Below are positions 1 through 8,568 of a DNA stretch of 64,000 bases, in pieces. The notes under the pieces were generated by a model, which worked only from the letters and a program-made list of their open reading frames with translations, ran no database searches and was not told the DNA's origin. The stretch's first letter is position 1, and each line of letters starts with the position of its first letter. Position numbers and translations under genes: made by a program. Source of the DNA: Sphaerisporangium fuscum (GTDB lineage Bacteria; Actinomycetota; Actinomycetes; Streptosporangiales; Streptosporangiaceae); NCBI RefSeq assembly GCF_018531465.1, contig NZ_JAHDTF010000039.1:46271-110270 (forward strand), given 5' to 3'.

Positions 1-805
1 CCATGACGTGGTCGATGAGCTCGCCCCGGCCGTGCTGGACGCGCGAGTAGTCCTCCCCGGCGGGCATGAGCGAGTTGAGATTCCACAGCCGCCAGCCGTC
101 GCCCCGGTCCGGCCGGAGCGCCCCGGAGGTGCCCAGCTCGGACCCGGGCGGGCCGAGGACGATCTGGGTCGTGGCGGCCAGGGGTTCGTCGTTGAAGTCG
201 CCGAGCACCACCACCGCGCGCTCCCGCCCGTGCCCGCCGGTCAGCCGGTCGGCCAGGCCGCGCAGCGTGGTCGCCTCCGCCGCCCGCCGGTACAGCGCGT
301 ACGCGCCGTACCGCGCCCGCTCGCCCTCGTCACGCGCCTGGAACCTGCCTCCGGGGAAGCTCAGCAGCTTCGACTTCAGGTGGCAGACGGCCACGTCCAG
401 CGTGACGCCGGGGGCCGGCTCGACCCGGACGGCGAGCATGCCGCGGCTGGTCTGGTCGGTGGCCGGGCCGTCGTCCGCGCACTGCACGGCGGCCAGCGGG
501 GCGGCGAACGTCGTGACGTCCTCCAGCGTGGTGATCGGGAGCCTGCTGATCACGCCGGTGCGGATGCCGCGGGCGTCCGGGTAGGCCGACAGGGCCGAGT
601 GCCATTCACCGTCGAGCGCGCCGACCAGGTCCGCCAGGGCCTCCGGCTGGCCGACCTCCTGGACGCCGAGGACGTCCGGGGCGATTCCGGCGATCGTGCC
701 GGCCATCGCCTTGATCTTGGCCTGGTACGCCGCCGCGTCGCGCGGGCCGTACTCGCCGCCGGGACGGTAGAGGTTCTCCAGGTTCCAGGTGCCCACAACG
801 ACCAT
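1..805 (-). CDS. Endonuclease/exonuclease/phosphatase (EEP) family protein, 3' end beyond window
   Basis: The translation from the ATG at 805 begins MVVVGTWNLENLYRPGG. It carries the EEP-fold metal-binding signatures: W-N-L-E-N at residues 7-11 and DVLGVQEVG around residues 44-52, where Glu50 is the expected metal ligand. Near the left edge QHGRGELIDHV matches the late His-containing part of the fold. Members are Mg-dependent phosphodiesterases that act on DNA, sugar phosphates or lipids, and the substrate cannot be told from sequence. There is no signal peptide, so it is probably cytoplasmic. The frame stays open to base 1, so about 268 codons are seen and the C-terminus lies outside. A GGGGAG-like purine run lies just upstream of the start. 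Confidence 0.8.
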   Translation of the reverse strand, partial: MVVVGTWNLENLYRPGGEYGPRDAAAYQAKIKAMAGTIAGIAPDVLGVQEVGQPEALADLVGALDGEWHSALSAYPDARGIRTGVISRLPITTLEDVTTFAAPLAAVQCADDGPATDQTSRGMLAVRVEPAPGVTLDVAVCHLKSKLLSFPGGRFQARDEGERARYGAYALYRRAAEATTLRGLADRLTGGHGRERAVVVLGDFNDEPLAATTQIVLGPPGSELGTSGALRPDRGDGWRLWNLNSLMPAGEDYSRVQHGRGELIDHVM

Positions 806-1063
806 GACCGCTCCCCTAGTCAGGTTCTCCCCATCGCCCCCGCCGCTCCACTATGACGGCCCCCGAGGCTCTTGGCCACGATTTCCCCTGCCGGAGGAGA
901 AGTGGCGGGTCACCGTCCGCCAGGCGTGGCGAGGTCCGGCACAGCGGGTCAACGGGTCATTAGTCAGATTCGACTCGTCAAGTCCGGACAAATCGGTTTA
1001 TATCTCCTCAGAGCTGGCAACGGCCGAACTGTTGGGACAATCAACCCCTGGCGAGGAGACGCA

Positions 1064-1351
1064 ATGCTCACGCTGACAGACACCGCCGCCAAGGTGATCC
1101 GAGACCTCAAAACCCGGTCGGGCGAATCGGCCGACAAGGGCATCCGGATCTCGTCGCAGGGCGAGGACGCGAGCTCCCTGATGCTCTCCGTCGCGGACGG
1201 GCCCGAAAGCACCGACCAGGTCGTCGAGAGCGAGGGAGCGAAGGTGTTCCTGGACCCCGTGGCGGCGACCGTGCTCGACGACAAGTCCCTCGACGCCGAC
1301 ATCGACGCCCAGGGAGGGATCTCGTTCCACGTCGAAGACCAGCGGCACTGA
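1064..1351 (+). CDS. HesB/IscA-like (Fe-S biogenesis fold) protein lacking cysteines
   Basis: A 95-aa protein starting MLTLTDTAAKVIRDL at the ATG preceded by AGGAG at 1054-1058. The TLTDTAAKVI opening and the short mixed alpha/beta length match the A-type Fe-S carrier family (HesB/IscA/ErpA). However, the protein contains no cysteine, so the three conserved Fe-S ligands are absent. It therefore probably does not carry a cluster in the usual way, and its role is unknown. Upstream, in-frame GTG/TTG codons could extend it, but they lack a ribosome binding site and the extension reads like spacer. It stands alone, convergent with the GNAT gene, with a strong hairpin between them. Confidence 0.7.
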   Translation: MLTLTDTAAKVIRDLKTRSGESADKGIRISSQGEDASSLMLSVADGPESTDQVVESEGAKVFLDPVAATVLDDKSLDADIDAQGGISFHVEDQRH

Positions 1352-1404
1352 CCCGCGCCCGGCACCGGGACGGCCACGGGCCGTACTCCTCACCCCACGT
1401 GACC

Positions 1405-1440
1405 CCGGTGACCGGCGCGCCGCGGCGTGCCGGTCACCGG
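1405..1440. terminator. Bidirectional hairpin between convergent genes
   Basis: A perfect 12-bp inverted repeat, CCGGTGACCGGC at 1405-1416 and its complement at 1429-1440. The 12-nt loop can itself pair further (CGCCGCGGCG). It lies between the convergent HesB-like gene (ends 1351) and the GNAT gene (ends 1457). There is no T-run, as is common for actinomycete terminators. Confidence 0.7.
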
Positions 1441-1456
1441 CTTGTCGCACCCGGGG

Positions 1457-2008
1457 TCAGCGCACCCAGACGAAAAGGCTCAGCGTCCGGCCCTTCTCCT
1501 CGACCACGCGGGGAGGCGCGTCGGTGAGACGGAACCCCGCCGCGCGCGCGACCCGCTCGCTGGCCTCGTTCTCCTTCTCGATCTCCAGGAAGACCTTCGA
1601 CAGGCCCGCCACCGTCTGGGCGAAGTGGGTCATCACCTCCACCGCCCGCACCGCCAGCCGCTGCCCGCGGTGGCCGGCGCCGATGGCGTACCCCAGGCTC
1701 CCGGTCCCCGGCTCCCAGCCGGTCCGGCTCAGCAGCACCTCGCCCTTGGCCTCGCGCCCGTCGGTGGTGATGGCCAGATGGATCCGCTCACCCGCGAGAC
1801 GGCCCCGGCGCACCCTCCTGAGATGGTTGCGCGCGGCGGTCATGTCGAACGGGGCGACGAGGGGCGTCCAGTAGGCCACGTCCGGGTCGTCGAACAGCTT
1901 CGTCATCGCCGGGAGGTCGTCCTCGGTCCATTCACGCAGGATTAGCCCGTAACCGCTCAACCGCAGCTCAACGGGAAGATCCGCACGCGCGACCTGCTCA
2001 GACATCAT
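1457..2008 (-). CDS. GNAT N-acetyltransferase (RimJ/RimL-like)
   Basis: A 183-aa single-domain acetyltransferase. The acetyl-CoA pyrophosphate loop is HRGQRLA at residues 113-119, and the C-terminal LEIEKENEASERVARAAGFR is typical of the RimJ/RimL branch that acetylates protein N-termini or small amines. The early residues GLILREWTEDDLPAMTKLFDDPDVAYW also fit that branch (substrate loop before the Rossmann-like core). Two adjacent ATG codons (2008 and 2005) can start it, with a weak purine-rich stretch upstream. No operon partner suggests the substrate. Confidence 0.8.
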   Translation of the reverse strand: MMSEQVARADLPVELRLSGYGLILREWTEDDLPAMTKLFDDPDVAYWTPLVAPFDMTAARNHLRRVRRGRLAGERIHLAITTDGREAKGEVLLSRTGWEPGTGSLGYAIGAGHRGQRLAVRAVEVMTHFAQTVAGLSKVFLEIEKENEASERVARAAGFRLTDAPPRVVEEKGRTLSLFVWVR

Positions 2009-2064
2009 GGGGGGAACCTCTCACCACAGGGACCATACGGGCACAGCGTGCCAGATCGCACCCG

Positions 2065-2937
2065 TCAGGTGTCCTGCCGGTCCAGCGGGCCGAACAGGCC
2101 GCTCTCGTAGCCGTCCTCGCCGGCCGGGCCGGGCTCCCCCGCCAGGCGGGTGTAGTACTCGACGGCCTGCACGGGCTGGCCCACGCCGTTCGACAGCGCG
2201 AAGTACCGGCCCTCCACGCTGATCTGCGTGCGGTGGGCGCGCAGGGCGGCGATCTTGGCCTCGACCTGGGCGGTGGCGTCGACGCGGGTGGTCACCTGGG
2301 CGTCCGGGACGCCGAACCCGAACTCCTCCACCGACGAGAGCCGCTGGAAGGGCCCGGCGTCCACGGCCTGCTCCAGCACCGACAGCGGCGTCGCCGTGGC
2401 GTAGAACCGGGACGGCGACCACGGCTCGCCGTCGCCGAACGCCGGGTCGGCGGCCTTCTCGAACGCCCGCCACGCCACCCGATGCGCCTGGATGTGGTCG
2501 GGGTGGCCGTAGTAGCCGTTGTCGTCGTAGGTGACGATCACCTGCGGCCGTACCTCGCGGACGATGCCGACCAGCTCCGCCACCGCCAGGTCGAGGTCGG
2601 CCTGCCAGAAGCAGTGGGGATCGTCGTTGGTCGCCGCGCCCATCATCCCCGAGTCACGCCAGCGCCCGGCTCCGCCCAGGAACCGGTGGTCGGCGACGCC
2701 GAGCGCCTGGCAGGCCCGCTGCAGCTCGCCCACGCGGTGCTCCCCGAGCCGGTCGTCGCGGTCGGCGGCCAGGTGCCGCAGCTCGGCGGGGATCACCTCC
2801 CCCTCCTCGCCCAGCGTGCAGGTGACGAGGCAGACGTAGGCCCCCTCGGCCGCGTACTTGGCCATGGTGGCCCCGGTGCCGATCGATTCGTCGTCGGGGT
2901 GTGCGTGGACGAAGAGGATCCGACGATCGGACGGCAT
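2065..2937 (-). CDS. mshB: N-acetyl-glucosaminyl-inositol deacetylase (mycothiol biosynthesis)
   Basis: A 290-aa LmbE-like zinc deacetylase. The AHPDDE motif has His13, Asp16 and Glu17, and the HPDH motif lies at residues 145-148. These give the expected zinc triad (His/Asp/His) and the general-base Asp. MshB removes acetate from GlcNAc-inositol, the second step of mycothiol synthesis, in the cytoplasm. Mca, the related mycothiol S-conjugate amidase, is the alternative. The length and the TATPLSVLEQAVDAG region favour MshB, but sequence alone does not fully exclude Mca. The ATG at 2937 begins MPSDRRILFVHAHPDDE, so the start is well fixed by the motif. The patatin gene lies 86 bp upstream on the same strand. 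Confidence 0.85.
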   Translation of the reverse strand: MPSDRRILFVHAHPDDESIGTGATMAKYAAEGAYVCLVTCTLGEEGEVIPAELRHLAADRDDRLGEHRVGELQRACQALGVADHRFLGGAGRWRDSGMMGAATNDDPHCFWQADLDLAVAELVGIVREVRPQVIVTYDDNGYYGHPDHIQAHRVAWRAFEKAADPAFGDGEPWSPSRFYATATPLSVLEQAVDAGPFQRLSSVEEFGFGVPDAQVTTRVDATAQVEAKIAALRAHRTQISVEGRYFALSNGVGQPVQAVEYYTRLAGEPGPAGEDGYESGLFGPLDRQDT

Positions 2938-3023
2938 CGCCGACCTGCCTTTCGTGCTGTGGGGATCTCTGCGGGTGGTCTCCCGCAGGAGGGGCGCCCC
3001 TCCCGGCGGGCCGAGGCTGTGGA

Positions 3024-3857
3024 TCAGCTCCAGAACTTGACCAGGCGCGCGGCGACCGAGTGGCCCTGGGCGAGGCCCGCCTCGGCGGTGGGGGTGCGGG
3101 TGGAGGGGTCGAGGGGGTCCGACCCCATGGCGGCGACGGACGCCTCGTCGGGGGTGACCAGCTCGACCTCGGCGTTCGCGCCCAGGGAGGCGATCTGCTC
3201 CGCGAGCTGCGGATCCTCCATAGGCGCGATGATCAGCACGCGATCGTGACCGGCCGCGAGGTCGGCGTTGACACTCGACCTGACGCCGCCGTCGGTGTAG
3301 CGGACGTCCCCGATCGTCACCGGGGGCCACACGCCCGGCACCGCGCAGCTGGCCGCGACGGCGTCGACGAGATCCACCCCGGAGGAACGGTCGAAGAGGC
3401 GATGCTCGGCGGTGGCGGTGTCGACGGCCACCAGGACCATGTCGGCCTCGGGCCACTCGTGGCGGGGAAGCCGCCCGGCGATCACCTCGCGCCGCGCCTC
3501 TTCGGAGACGGTCTTGGCCGACAGCGCCACCCGGCAGACGGCCCGCCTGATCTCGCCGAGGTCCTGGCTGTCCCGGTAGAGGCCTTCCAGGACGGCCACC
3601 AGCTCCTGGAACGGCACCCCGCTCGGCAGTTCCCTGGCCTGCAGGGCGGGATCGACCTGGCGCCGGTAGAGCTCGTCGAAGGACAGGCCGCTGGTCACCT
3701 GGGCGGAGACCGTGGCGCCGGCCGACGTACCGATGATCTTGTCGGCGGTACGGCAGTCGAGCCCGCCCTCCGCCAGTGCCGTGAGGACGCCCGTCATCCA
3801 GGCGATGCCCGCGACGCCGCCTCCGCCCAGCACCAAAGCTCGTTTCGTCACGTCCAC
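3024..3857 (-). CDS. Patatin-like phospholipase
   Basis: A 277-aa protein starting at the GTG at 3857 (GGAAGGG ribosome binding site just upstream). The patatin signatures are complete: glycine-rich oxyanion loop GGGGVAG at residues 11-17, nucleophile elbow G-T-S-A-G with Ser45, and the catalytic dyad Asp189 in DGG (189-191). Patatins hydrolyse acyl esters of lipids with a Ser-Asp dyad. There is no signal peptide or membrane segment, so it is likely cytoplasmic or membrane-peripheral. It lies between mshB and the PLP enzyme gene on the same strand. A loose operon is possible but not shown. Confidence 0.85.
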   Translation of the reverse strand: MDVTKRALVLGGGGVAGIAWMTGVLTALAEGGLDCRTADKIIGTSAGATVSAQVTSGLSFDELYRRQVDPALQARELPSGVPFQELVAVLEGLYRDSQDLGEIRRAVCRVALSAKTVSEEARREVIAGRLPRHEWPEADMVLVAVDTATAEHRLFDRSSGVDLVDAVAASCAVPGVWPPVTIGDVRYTDGGVRSSVNADLAAGHDRVLIIAPMEDPQLAEQIASLGANAEVELVTPDEASVAAMGSDPLDPSTRTPTAEAGLAQGHSVAARLVKFWS

Positions 3858-3919
3858 ATTCCCTTCCGATCGGGGATCAGGGTAGCCGGGCCCCGATCCG
3901 GCGGACACCGCGGGCGGGG

Positions 3920-4855
3920 CTACACGTCCGGCGCCACCTCGGGGCCGCCCGTGACGACCGCGACGAGACGGGTGCCGGGCTCGAACGCTCCCTCCCGCAC
4001 CAGGGAGAAGATCCCGTACATCATCTTCGCGACGTAGACCCACTCCAGCAGGACACCGTGCCGGGCGGCGAAGTCGTCGACGAACGCGTCGAGCTCAGCC
4101 GTACGCCGGGCGTACCCGCCGAAGTGGAACTCCGGCCGCAGGCTCCAGTTCGGCCACGAGCGGCCGCAGGCCTCGCGTTGCAGCCGCTCGACCTCGCCGG
4201 CCAGGAACTCCCCGCCCTTGAGCACCGGGAACCCGATCGCGGCACGTCCGGGGGCCAGTCCGGCGGAGAGGCCGGCGAGCGTGCCCCCGGTACCGCACGG
4301 ACAGCAGATCACGTCGAACCCGGGGTGACCTAGCTCGTCCAGTTGCGCGTCCACCTCGGCGGGAAGCTCGGCGCAGCCCCGGACGGCACAGGCGTTGCTG
4401 CCGCCCTCGGGCACGAGGTAGAAGTCCCCCCATTCCTCCCTCAACCGGGCGATCACCCCGGGGTCCTGCTTGGCGCGGTACGCCGTCCGGTCGAGGTAGG
4501 TCAGCCGCATCCCGCGCGACACGGCGTAGGCCAGCGACGGGTTTAGCGGCAGGTGCTCCTCCCCGCGGATCACGCCGACCGTGGCGAAGCCGAAGTGACG
4601 GCCCGCGGCGGCGGTGGCGCGGATGTGGTTGGAGTAGGCGCCGCCGAAGGTCAGCAGCGTACGCCGCCCCTGCCGCCGCGCTTCGGCGAGGTTGTACTTC
4701 AGCTTGCGCCACTTGTTCCCCGGCAGCTCGGGGTGGATCAGGTCGTCACGCTTCAGGAACAGGCGGACGCCGCCCAGCCGGTCGTCCCGGACCTCGGTGA
4801 GCGGGCTGGGGAGCCGCAGCACGAGACCGCCGGGGGTCGTCACGCGGTTGTCCAC
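3920..4855 (-). CDS. PLP-dependent D-cysteine desulfhydrase / ACC deaminase-like enzyme
   Basis: A 311-aa fold-type II PLP enzyme. The PLP Schiff-base lysine lies in PGNKWRKLKY (Lys48). GGAYSNH follows as the substrate/phosphate region, and a glycine-rich phosphate cup, CGTGGTLAGLSAG, is present mid-protein. This layout fits the 1-aminocyclopropane-1-carboxylate deaminase/D-cysteine desulfhydrase family. Without the ACC-specific residue set I favour D-cysteine desulfhydrase or a related D-amino-acid lyase. The start is the GTG at 4855 (VDNRVTTPGGLV). The GTG four codons later (4843) is an alternative, and neither has a strong ribosome binding site. Confidence 0.8.
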   Translation of the reverse strand: MDNRVTTPGGLVLRLPSPLTEVRDDRLGGVRLFLKRDDLIHPELPGNKWRKLKYNLAEARRQGRRTLLTFGGAYSNHIRATAAAGRHFGFATVGVIRGEEHLPLNPSLAYAVSRGMRLTYLDRTAYRAKQDPGVIARLREEWGDFYLVPEGGSNACAVRGCAELPAEVDAQLDELGHPGFDVICCPCGTGGTLAGLSAGLAPGRAAIGFPVLKGGEFLAGEVERLQREACGRSWPNWSLRPEFHFGGYARRTAELDAFVDDFAARHGVLLEWVYVAKMMYGIFSLVREGAFEPGTRLVAVVTGGPEVAPDV

Positions 4856-4934
4856 AGGGCCAGCTTGACATGGCGGTGACCACGGCGGGGCTCGGTAGGC
4901 TACTGGCCGACCCCCAATACGAGGAGACGCCGTC

Positions 4935-6056
4935 ATGCGTGCTGCCGAGGCCTTCCGCACGGCATTTGGCCATGAGCCCGAGGGTGTTTGGCGTGCCCCC
5001 GGGCGTGTGAACCTGATCGGGGAGCACACCGACTACAACGACGGGTTCGTGCTGCCGTTCGCCGTGCCGTGGGGGGTCACGGCCGCCGTCCACCGTCGCG
5101 ACGACGACACCATCGGCCTGCTCTCCCTCCAGGGCGGCTCCGAGCCGCAGGCGATCACCGACTACGAGCGGGCCGAGGGGTGGACCCGCTATGTCGTCGG
5201 CGTCTTCTGGGCACTGCGGCAGGCGGGGCACGCCGTGAGGGGCGCCGACATCGTGATCGACGGCGACGTGCCACGGGGGGCCGGGCTGTCCTCCAGCGCG
5301 GCGCTCGAGGTGGTCGTCGCCATGGCCCTCAACGACCTCTACGAGCTGGGGCTGAGCAGGCTCGACCTCGCGCTGCTGTCGCAGAAGGCCGAGAACGACT
5401 TCGTCGGCATGCCCTGCGGCATCATGGACCAGGCCGCCTCCGCCCTCAGCGAGGAGGGCCGCGCCCTGTTCATGGACTGCCGCAGCCTGGCGACCCGCGC
5501 CGTCCCGCTCGACCTGGCCGCCGAGGGCCTGCAGATCCTGATCATCGACACGGGTGCCCACCACGAGCTGGCCGACGGGCAGTACGCCCGGCGCCGCCAC
5601 GACTGCGAGAGCGCGGCCAAGCGGCTCGGGGTGAAGGCCCTGCGCGACGTCACCGACCTCGCGGCGGCGCTGGCGGTGCTCGAGGGCGACGAGCGCAAGC
5701 GCGTGCAGCACGTCGTGACCGAGAACCACCGGGTCGAGGCGCTGATCGGGCTGCTGCGCGCCGGAGCCGTCCGGGAGATCGGCGCCCTGCTCAACGCCTC
5801 CCACATCTCCCTCCGCGACCAGTACGAGGTCTCCTGCGCCGAGCTCGACGTGGCGGTCGAGGCGGCCGTCCGGGGCGGCGCGCGCGGCGCCCGCATGACC
5901 GGCGGCGGCTTCGGCGGCTCGGCCATCGCCCTGGTGGCCGACGACCGCATGGCGGACGTCCGCCGCGAGGTCGAGAAGGCCTACGAGCAGCAGGGCTGGG
6001 CTCCCCCGCGCTTCCTCCCCGCCACCCCCGCCCCCGGCGCCCACCGCCTCACCTGA
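4935..6056 (+). CDS. galK: Galactokinase
   Basis: A 373-aa GHMP kinase that phosphorylates galactose at C1 (Leloir pathway). It shows the galactokinase signature APGRVNLIGEHTDYNDG at residues 21-37, the ATP-binding PRGAGLSSSAALEV at 113-126, and the third GHMP motif GGARGARMTGGGFGG near residue 320. The ATG at 4935 has GAGGAG ten bases upstream. No galT or galE is adjacent, so the gene stands apart from the rest of the Leloir pathway. It converges on the FAD-binding protein gene, with a dispersed repeat between them. Confidence 0.93.
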   Translation: MRAAEAFRTAFGHEPEGVWRAPGRVNLIGEHTDYNDGFVLPFAVPWGVTAAVHRRDDDTIGLLSLQGGSEPQAITDYERAEGWTRYVVGVFWALRQAGHAVRGADIVIDGDVPRGAGLSSSAALEVVVAMALNDLYELGLSRLDLALLSQKAENDFVGMPCGIMDQAASALSEEGRALFMDCRSLATRAVPLDLAAEGLQILIIDTGAHHELADGQYARRRHDCESAAKRLGVKALRDVTDLAAALAVLEGDERKRVQHVVTENHRVEALIGLLRAGAVREIGALLNASHISLRDQYEVSCAELDVAVEAAVRGGARGARMTGGGFGGSAIALVADDRMADVRREVEKAYEQQGWAPPRFLPATPAPGAHRLT

Positions 6057-6147
6057 CCCCAAACGGCCGGAGCAAGCATCCCAAGGGAACACAACCCGAC
6101 GGGCGGGACAGGCGGCGCCCTCGATTCCCCCAGGGCTGCATGGCCAT

Positions 6148-6204
6148 GCGAGGGCGCCGGTACGGCGAGGCGAGGTACGGCGAAGTCGGCGCCCTCCTAC
6201 GGCG
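6148..6204 (-). repeat. Dispersed ~60-bp intergenic repeat, copy 1
   Basis: On the minus strand this reads CGCCGTAGGAGGGCGCCGAC, then TTCGCCGTACC, and about 15 nt later CGGCGCCCTCG. It aligns with three other intergenic copies at 11684-11742 (minus), 12571-12630 (plus) and 63729-63787 (plus). It sits between the convergent galK and FAD-binding protein genes. The paired GGCGCC blocks can form a hairpin, so it may also act as a terminator here. Confidence 0.7.
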
Positions 6205-6238
6205 GGGAACGTGGTCTTCTGGCCCTCTGGATGGGGGT

Positions 6239-7864
6239 TCAGGCGACTTTGGGGGTGAGGTGGAGGATGGTTTCGGTGAGGAGGATGCCGGTCAGGGTGT
6301 CGGCCTCGTGGACGAGGCGGTTGTCGGGAATGGCCGGATGGGCGGTGCCGCCGGTGGTCCAGGGGGCGAAGGCGAACCTCCGGGGATGCGCCGTGCCCGT
6401 CCGGTCGACGATGCGGCGGTCGGGGAGCCGCACCTTCAGCAGCCCCCGCTCCTCGGCGCACTCGCCTCGCCCGTAGAGCCGCTCCACCAGAGGGTCCAGG
6501 GTGCGGTCCAGGCCGGGCCCCACGCGCGTGGCGTCCACGAACGCCCTGGCGGTCACCGCTCCCGGCACCGACCCGCCGACGGCCCGCCAGACCCCGCCTC
6601 CGGCCACCCGCCGCGCCCCCTCCGCCCGCCGTACGCCCTCTCCGGGACGGCCGGCCCCGTCCGGGGTGCGGGGCCGAGGACGGTCGGCGGGGGCGGGGTC
6701 GTGGGGATCGACCCTCAGGTCCGCCCCGAGGAAGGTGACGACCCCCGCCTTGGCGATGGCCCGGATCTCGGCGAGCCGTTCGGCGGGGAGCGTGTCGGTG
6801 AGGTGGTCGCTGAACCCCTCGAACCACGGGTCCGGCGCCACCCGTCCGGCGATCGCGCCGCGCACTCCGCGCAGCGCGTGCGTCAGCGCCACGTCGGCGC
6901 TGTGGGCGGCGTCGGAGCGCCGGGCCAGGTGCGCCGCGAGGTAGCCGTGCATCCATTTCTGCAGCCCCGCCAGGTCCCCGAAGCGCATGCCGGCGAGGGG
7001 GTGATCGAGCCGGGGCAGGTTGAGGCGGTCCTCGAAACGGGGCACCGCCCTGCGGATCAGGGCGCGCATCGCCGTACCGTCCCACGGCTCGGGCGCGTAG
7101 GCGAGGGCGAAGTCGGCCCAGCTCATCCGGGCTCGCTCAGGGTGGGCGGTGAGGAGCTCGTGGTAGTACGCGAACGCCAGGTCCTTGGCCACCAGCGGCC
7201 ACACCTCCCGGCGGAAGTCCCGCACCCGGTCGGCGAGGCCGGCGACGAACACCGGGGGCGGCGGGGGCCCGGCCGGCGAGGGGTGCCCGGCCGCCGCGTG
7301 GTGCGGCACGCCCCTGCGGGAGCCGGCGTAGAGGAGGGGTTCCCGGCCGCTGGGCAGGTAGGTCGGCTCGCCGTCGCGCTCGCGCCGGAAACGGCCGCCC
7401 CGGCGGACGGTGAGCCGCTCGACCACCTCGGCGATCCCGGGGCCGAGGCCGCGCACCAGGACAGGCTGCCCGCCGGGCACATGGTCGAGGGAGAGATCGT
7501 CCGCCCGCCCGCACGGCAGGTAGTGGAGGCCGTGGTCGCGGGCGAAGCCGCGTAACTCCTGCTCGCGTGGGGTCGGGAGGACCTCCAGGCGCGGCTGGGC
7601 GAGGACCACGGCGTCGGCGCCGATGCGCGTGCCGTCGTCGAGCACGAGCCACCGCCCGGCCAGGTCGACCGCCCTGGCCCCGTGGAGGTGGACCCGGACG
7701 CCCGGTGCCCGCGCCTCCAGGCCGGCCCGGGCGTCGCCGGGCGTGGCGACGTGGTGGACGTCGAGCGGCCGCCGCCCCAGCACCTGAGGAGCGTGCGCGC
7801 ATATCCGCTCGATCAGGCACGTCGCGGCCGGCCCCGTGCCGACCACGCAGATCGAACCCGTCAC
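6239..7864 (-). CDS. FAD/NAD(P)-binding protein (NAD_binding_9 type)
   Basis: A 541-aa protein with an N-terminal dinucleotide-binding motif VVGTGPAATCLIERI (Gly9-x-Gly11-x-x-Ala14). The body resembles the actinobacterial FAD-NAD(P)-binding family often linked to secondary metabolism or amine oxidation. Family members are presumed flavin oxidoreductases without a known substrate. The start is the GTG at 7864, with GGGAGGCGAC upstream. A clear vegetative promoter precedes it (7891-7919). There are no obvious operon partners: the STAS gene lies upstream on the same strand and galK converges from the other side. Confidence 0.65.
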   Translation of the reverse strand: MTGSICVVGTGPAATCLIERICAHAPQVLGRRPLDVHHVATPGDARAGLEARAPGVRVHLHGARAVDLAGRWLVLDDGTRIGADAVVLAQPRLEVLPTPREQELRGFARDHGLHYLPCGRADDLSLDHVPGGQPVLVRGLGPGIAEVVERLTVRRGGRFRRERDGEPTYLPSGREPLLYAGSRRGVPHHAAAGHPSPAGPPPPPVFVAGLADRVRDFRREVWPLVAKDLAFAYYHELLTAHPERARMSWADFALAYAPEPWDGTAMRALIRRAVPRFEDRLNLPRLDHPLAGMRFGDLAGLQKWMHGYLAAHLARRSDAAHSADVALTHALRGVRGAIAGRVAPDPWFEGFSDHLTDTLPAERLAEIRAIAKAGVVTFLGADLRVDPHDPAPADRPRPRTPDGAGRPGEGVRRAEGARRVAGGGVWRAVGGSVPGAVTARAFVDATRVGPGLDRTLDPLVERLYGRGECAEERGLLKVRLPDRRIVDRTGTAHPRRFAFAPWTTGGTAHPAIPDNRLVHEADTLTGILLTETILHLTPKVA

Positions 7865-7890
7865 CGTCGCCTCCCAGATTACCCATTTAG

Positions 7891-7919
7891 ACGGTAGGAA
7901 TTACATGGATAATTGTCAA
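7891..7919 (-). promoter_or_regulatory. Vegetative sigma-70-type promoter for the FAD-binding protein gene
   Basis: On the minus strand a perfect -35 TTGACA (7914-7919) is followed after exactly 17 bp by TACCGT (7891-7896), which fits the TAnnnT -10 pattern. Transcription would begin about 20 bp before the GTG start at 7864. The region is clearly more AT-rich than its surroundings. Confidence 0.65.
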
Positions 7920-8018
7920 GGCAATCGTAAGGCATGACGACGAGGACTGTCGGGAAAGGAGGCGCCGATCACGGCGGCCGGCCGCACGGCCCGGGGTCAC
8001 GGGCCCGGGCGGGACGGG

Positions 8019-8327
8019 CTACGGCACGACGATCGGGAAGCGGGAATGCAGGCCGGCCGCTTCGAGCACCCGGCACACCGAGGAGGACGGGGCCACCAGC
8101 CGCACGCCCCCACCGAGGCGCACGGAGCGGCGCCGGGCGGCCAGAAGGGCACTCACTCCGCTGGCGTCCATGAAGGTGACCTCTGACAGGTCCAGGACGA
8201 TCGTGGCGTGTGATCGATCGATGGCGGCCAGAAGATGCTGGCGCAGAAGGGGGGAATTGGAGATGTCGACGTCCCCGCTGACCCGGCAGATGGTCGCGTC
8301 GGCGCGGACGGTCACGGACAGGTCCAT
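8019..8327 (-). CDS. STAS-domain anti-sigma factor antagonist
   Basis: A 102-aa single STAS domain starting MDLSVTVRADATICRVSGDVDI. The regulatory serine region is LDLSEVTFMDASGVSALLAARR, where the D-A-S-G-V segment holds the Ser normally phosphorylated by an RsbW/SpoIIAB-type anti-sigma kinase. Such proteins release an alternative sigma factor by binding its anti-sigma factor. The ATG at 8327 has a good GGAGG upstream; a TTG 16 codons earlier (8375) lacks one. No anti-sigma kinase or sigma factor gene is adjacent, so the partner is encoded elsewhere. Confidence 0.85.
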   Translation of the reverse strand: MDLSVTVRADATICRVSGDVDISNSPLLRQHLLAAIDRSHATIVLDLSEVTFMDASGVSALLAARRRSVRLGGGVRLVAPSSSVCRVLEAAGLHSRFPIVVP

Positions 8328-8398
8328 CGCGGACCTCCAATCGCTGGACGCGTAGGGCGGCTCACGATGACGCAAACCGCCCGGACATGCGTCCTAGG

Positions 8399-8423
8399 TT
8401 GAGCGCGGCGCCGCCGCGCTCAA
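8399..8423. terminator. Strong hairpin downstream of the cold-shock gene
   Basis: TTGAGCGCGGCG (8399-8410) pairs perfectly with 8412-8423. It lies 145 bp past the csp stop codon and upstream of the STAS gene. No T-run follows on the minus strand, so the terminator call rests on stem strength and location. Confidence 0.45.
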
Positions 8424-8568
8424 AAGAGCCTCTCGGCTCGGTCTTTCAACTGGCGGCATCGGCACGACCTGCTCCGCCGCCGCTCGGTACGGACCGCACC
8501 GCCGCACGCGCCGTGGAGGCCGGACGGCCTCCGTCAGCGGTCGCGCGAACGGCCCGCTGAGCGATGGT

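Noticed and set aside
4865..4901. TTGACA (4865) and TAGGCT (4896) as a galK promoter
   Set aside because: The spacing is 25 bp, well outside the 16-19 bp range; no alternative -10 or -35 at correct spacing was found.
4988..7555. Very long open frame across galK and the FAD gene
   Set aside because: Arg/Pro/Gly-rich translation without domains, and it overlaps two well-supported genes in other frames; typical of high-GC shadow frames.
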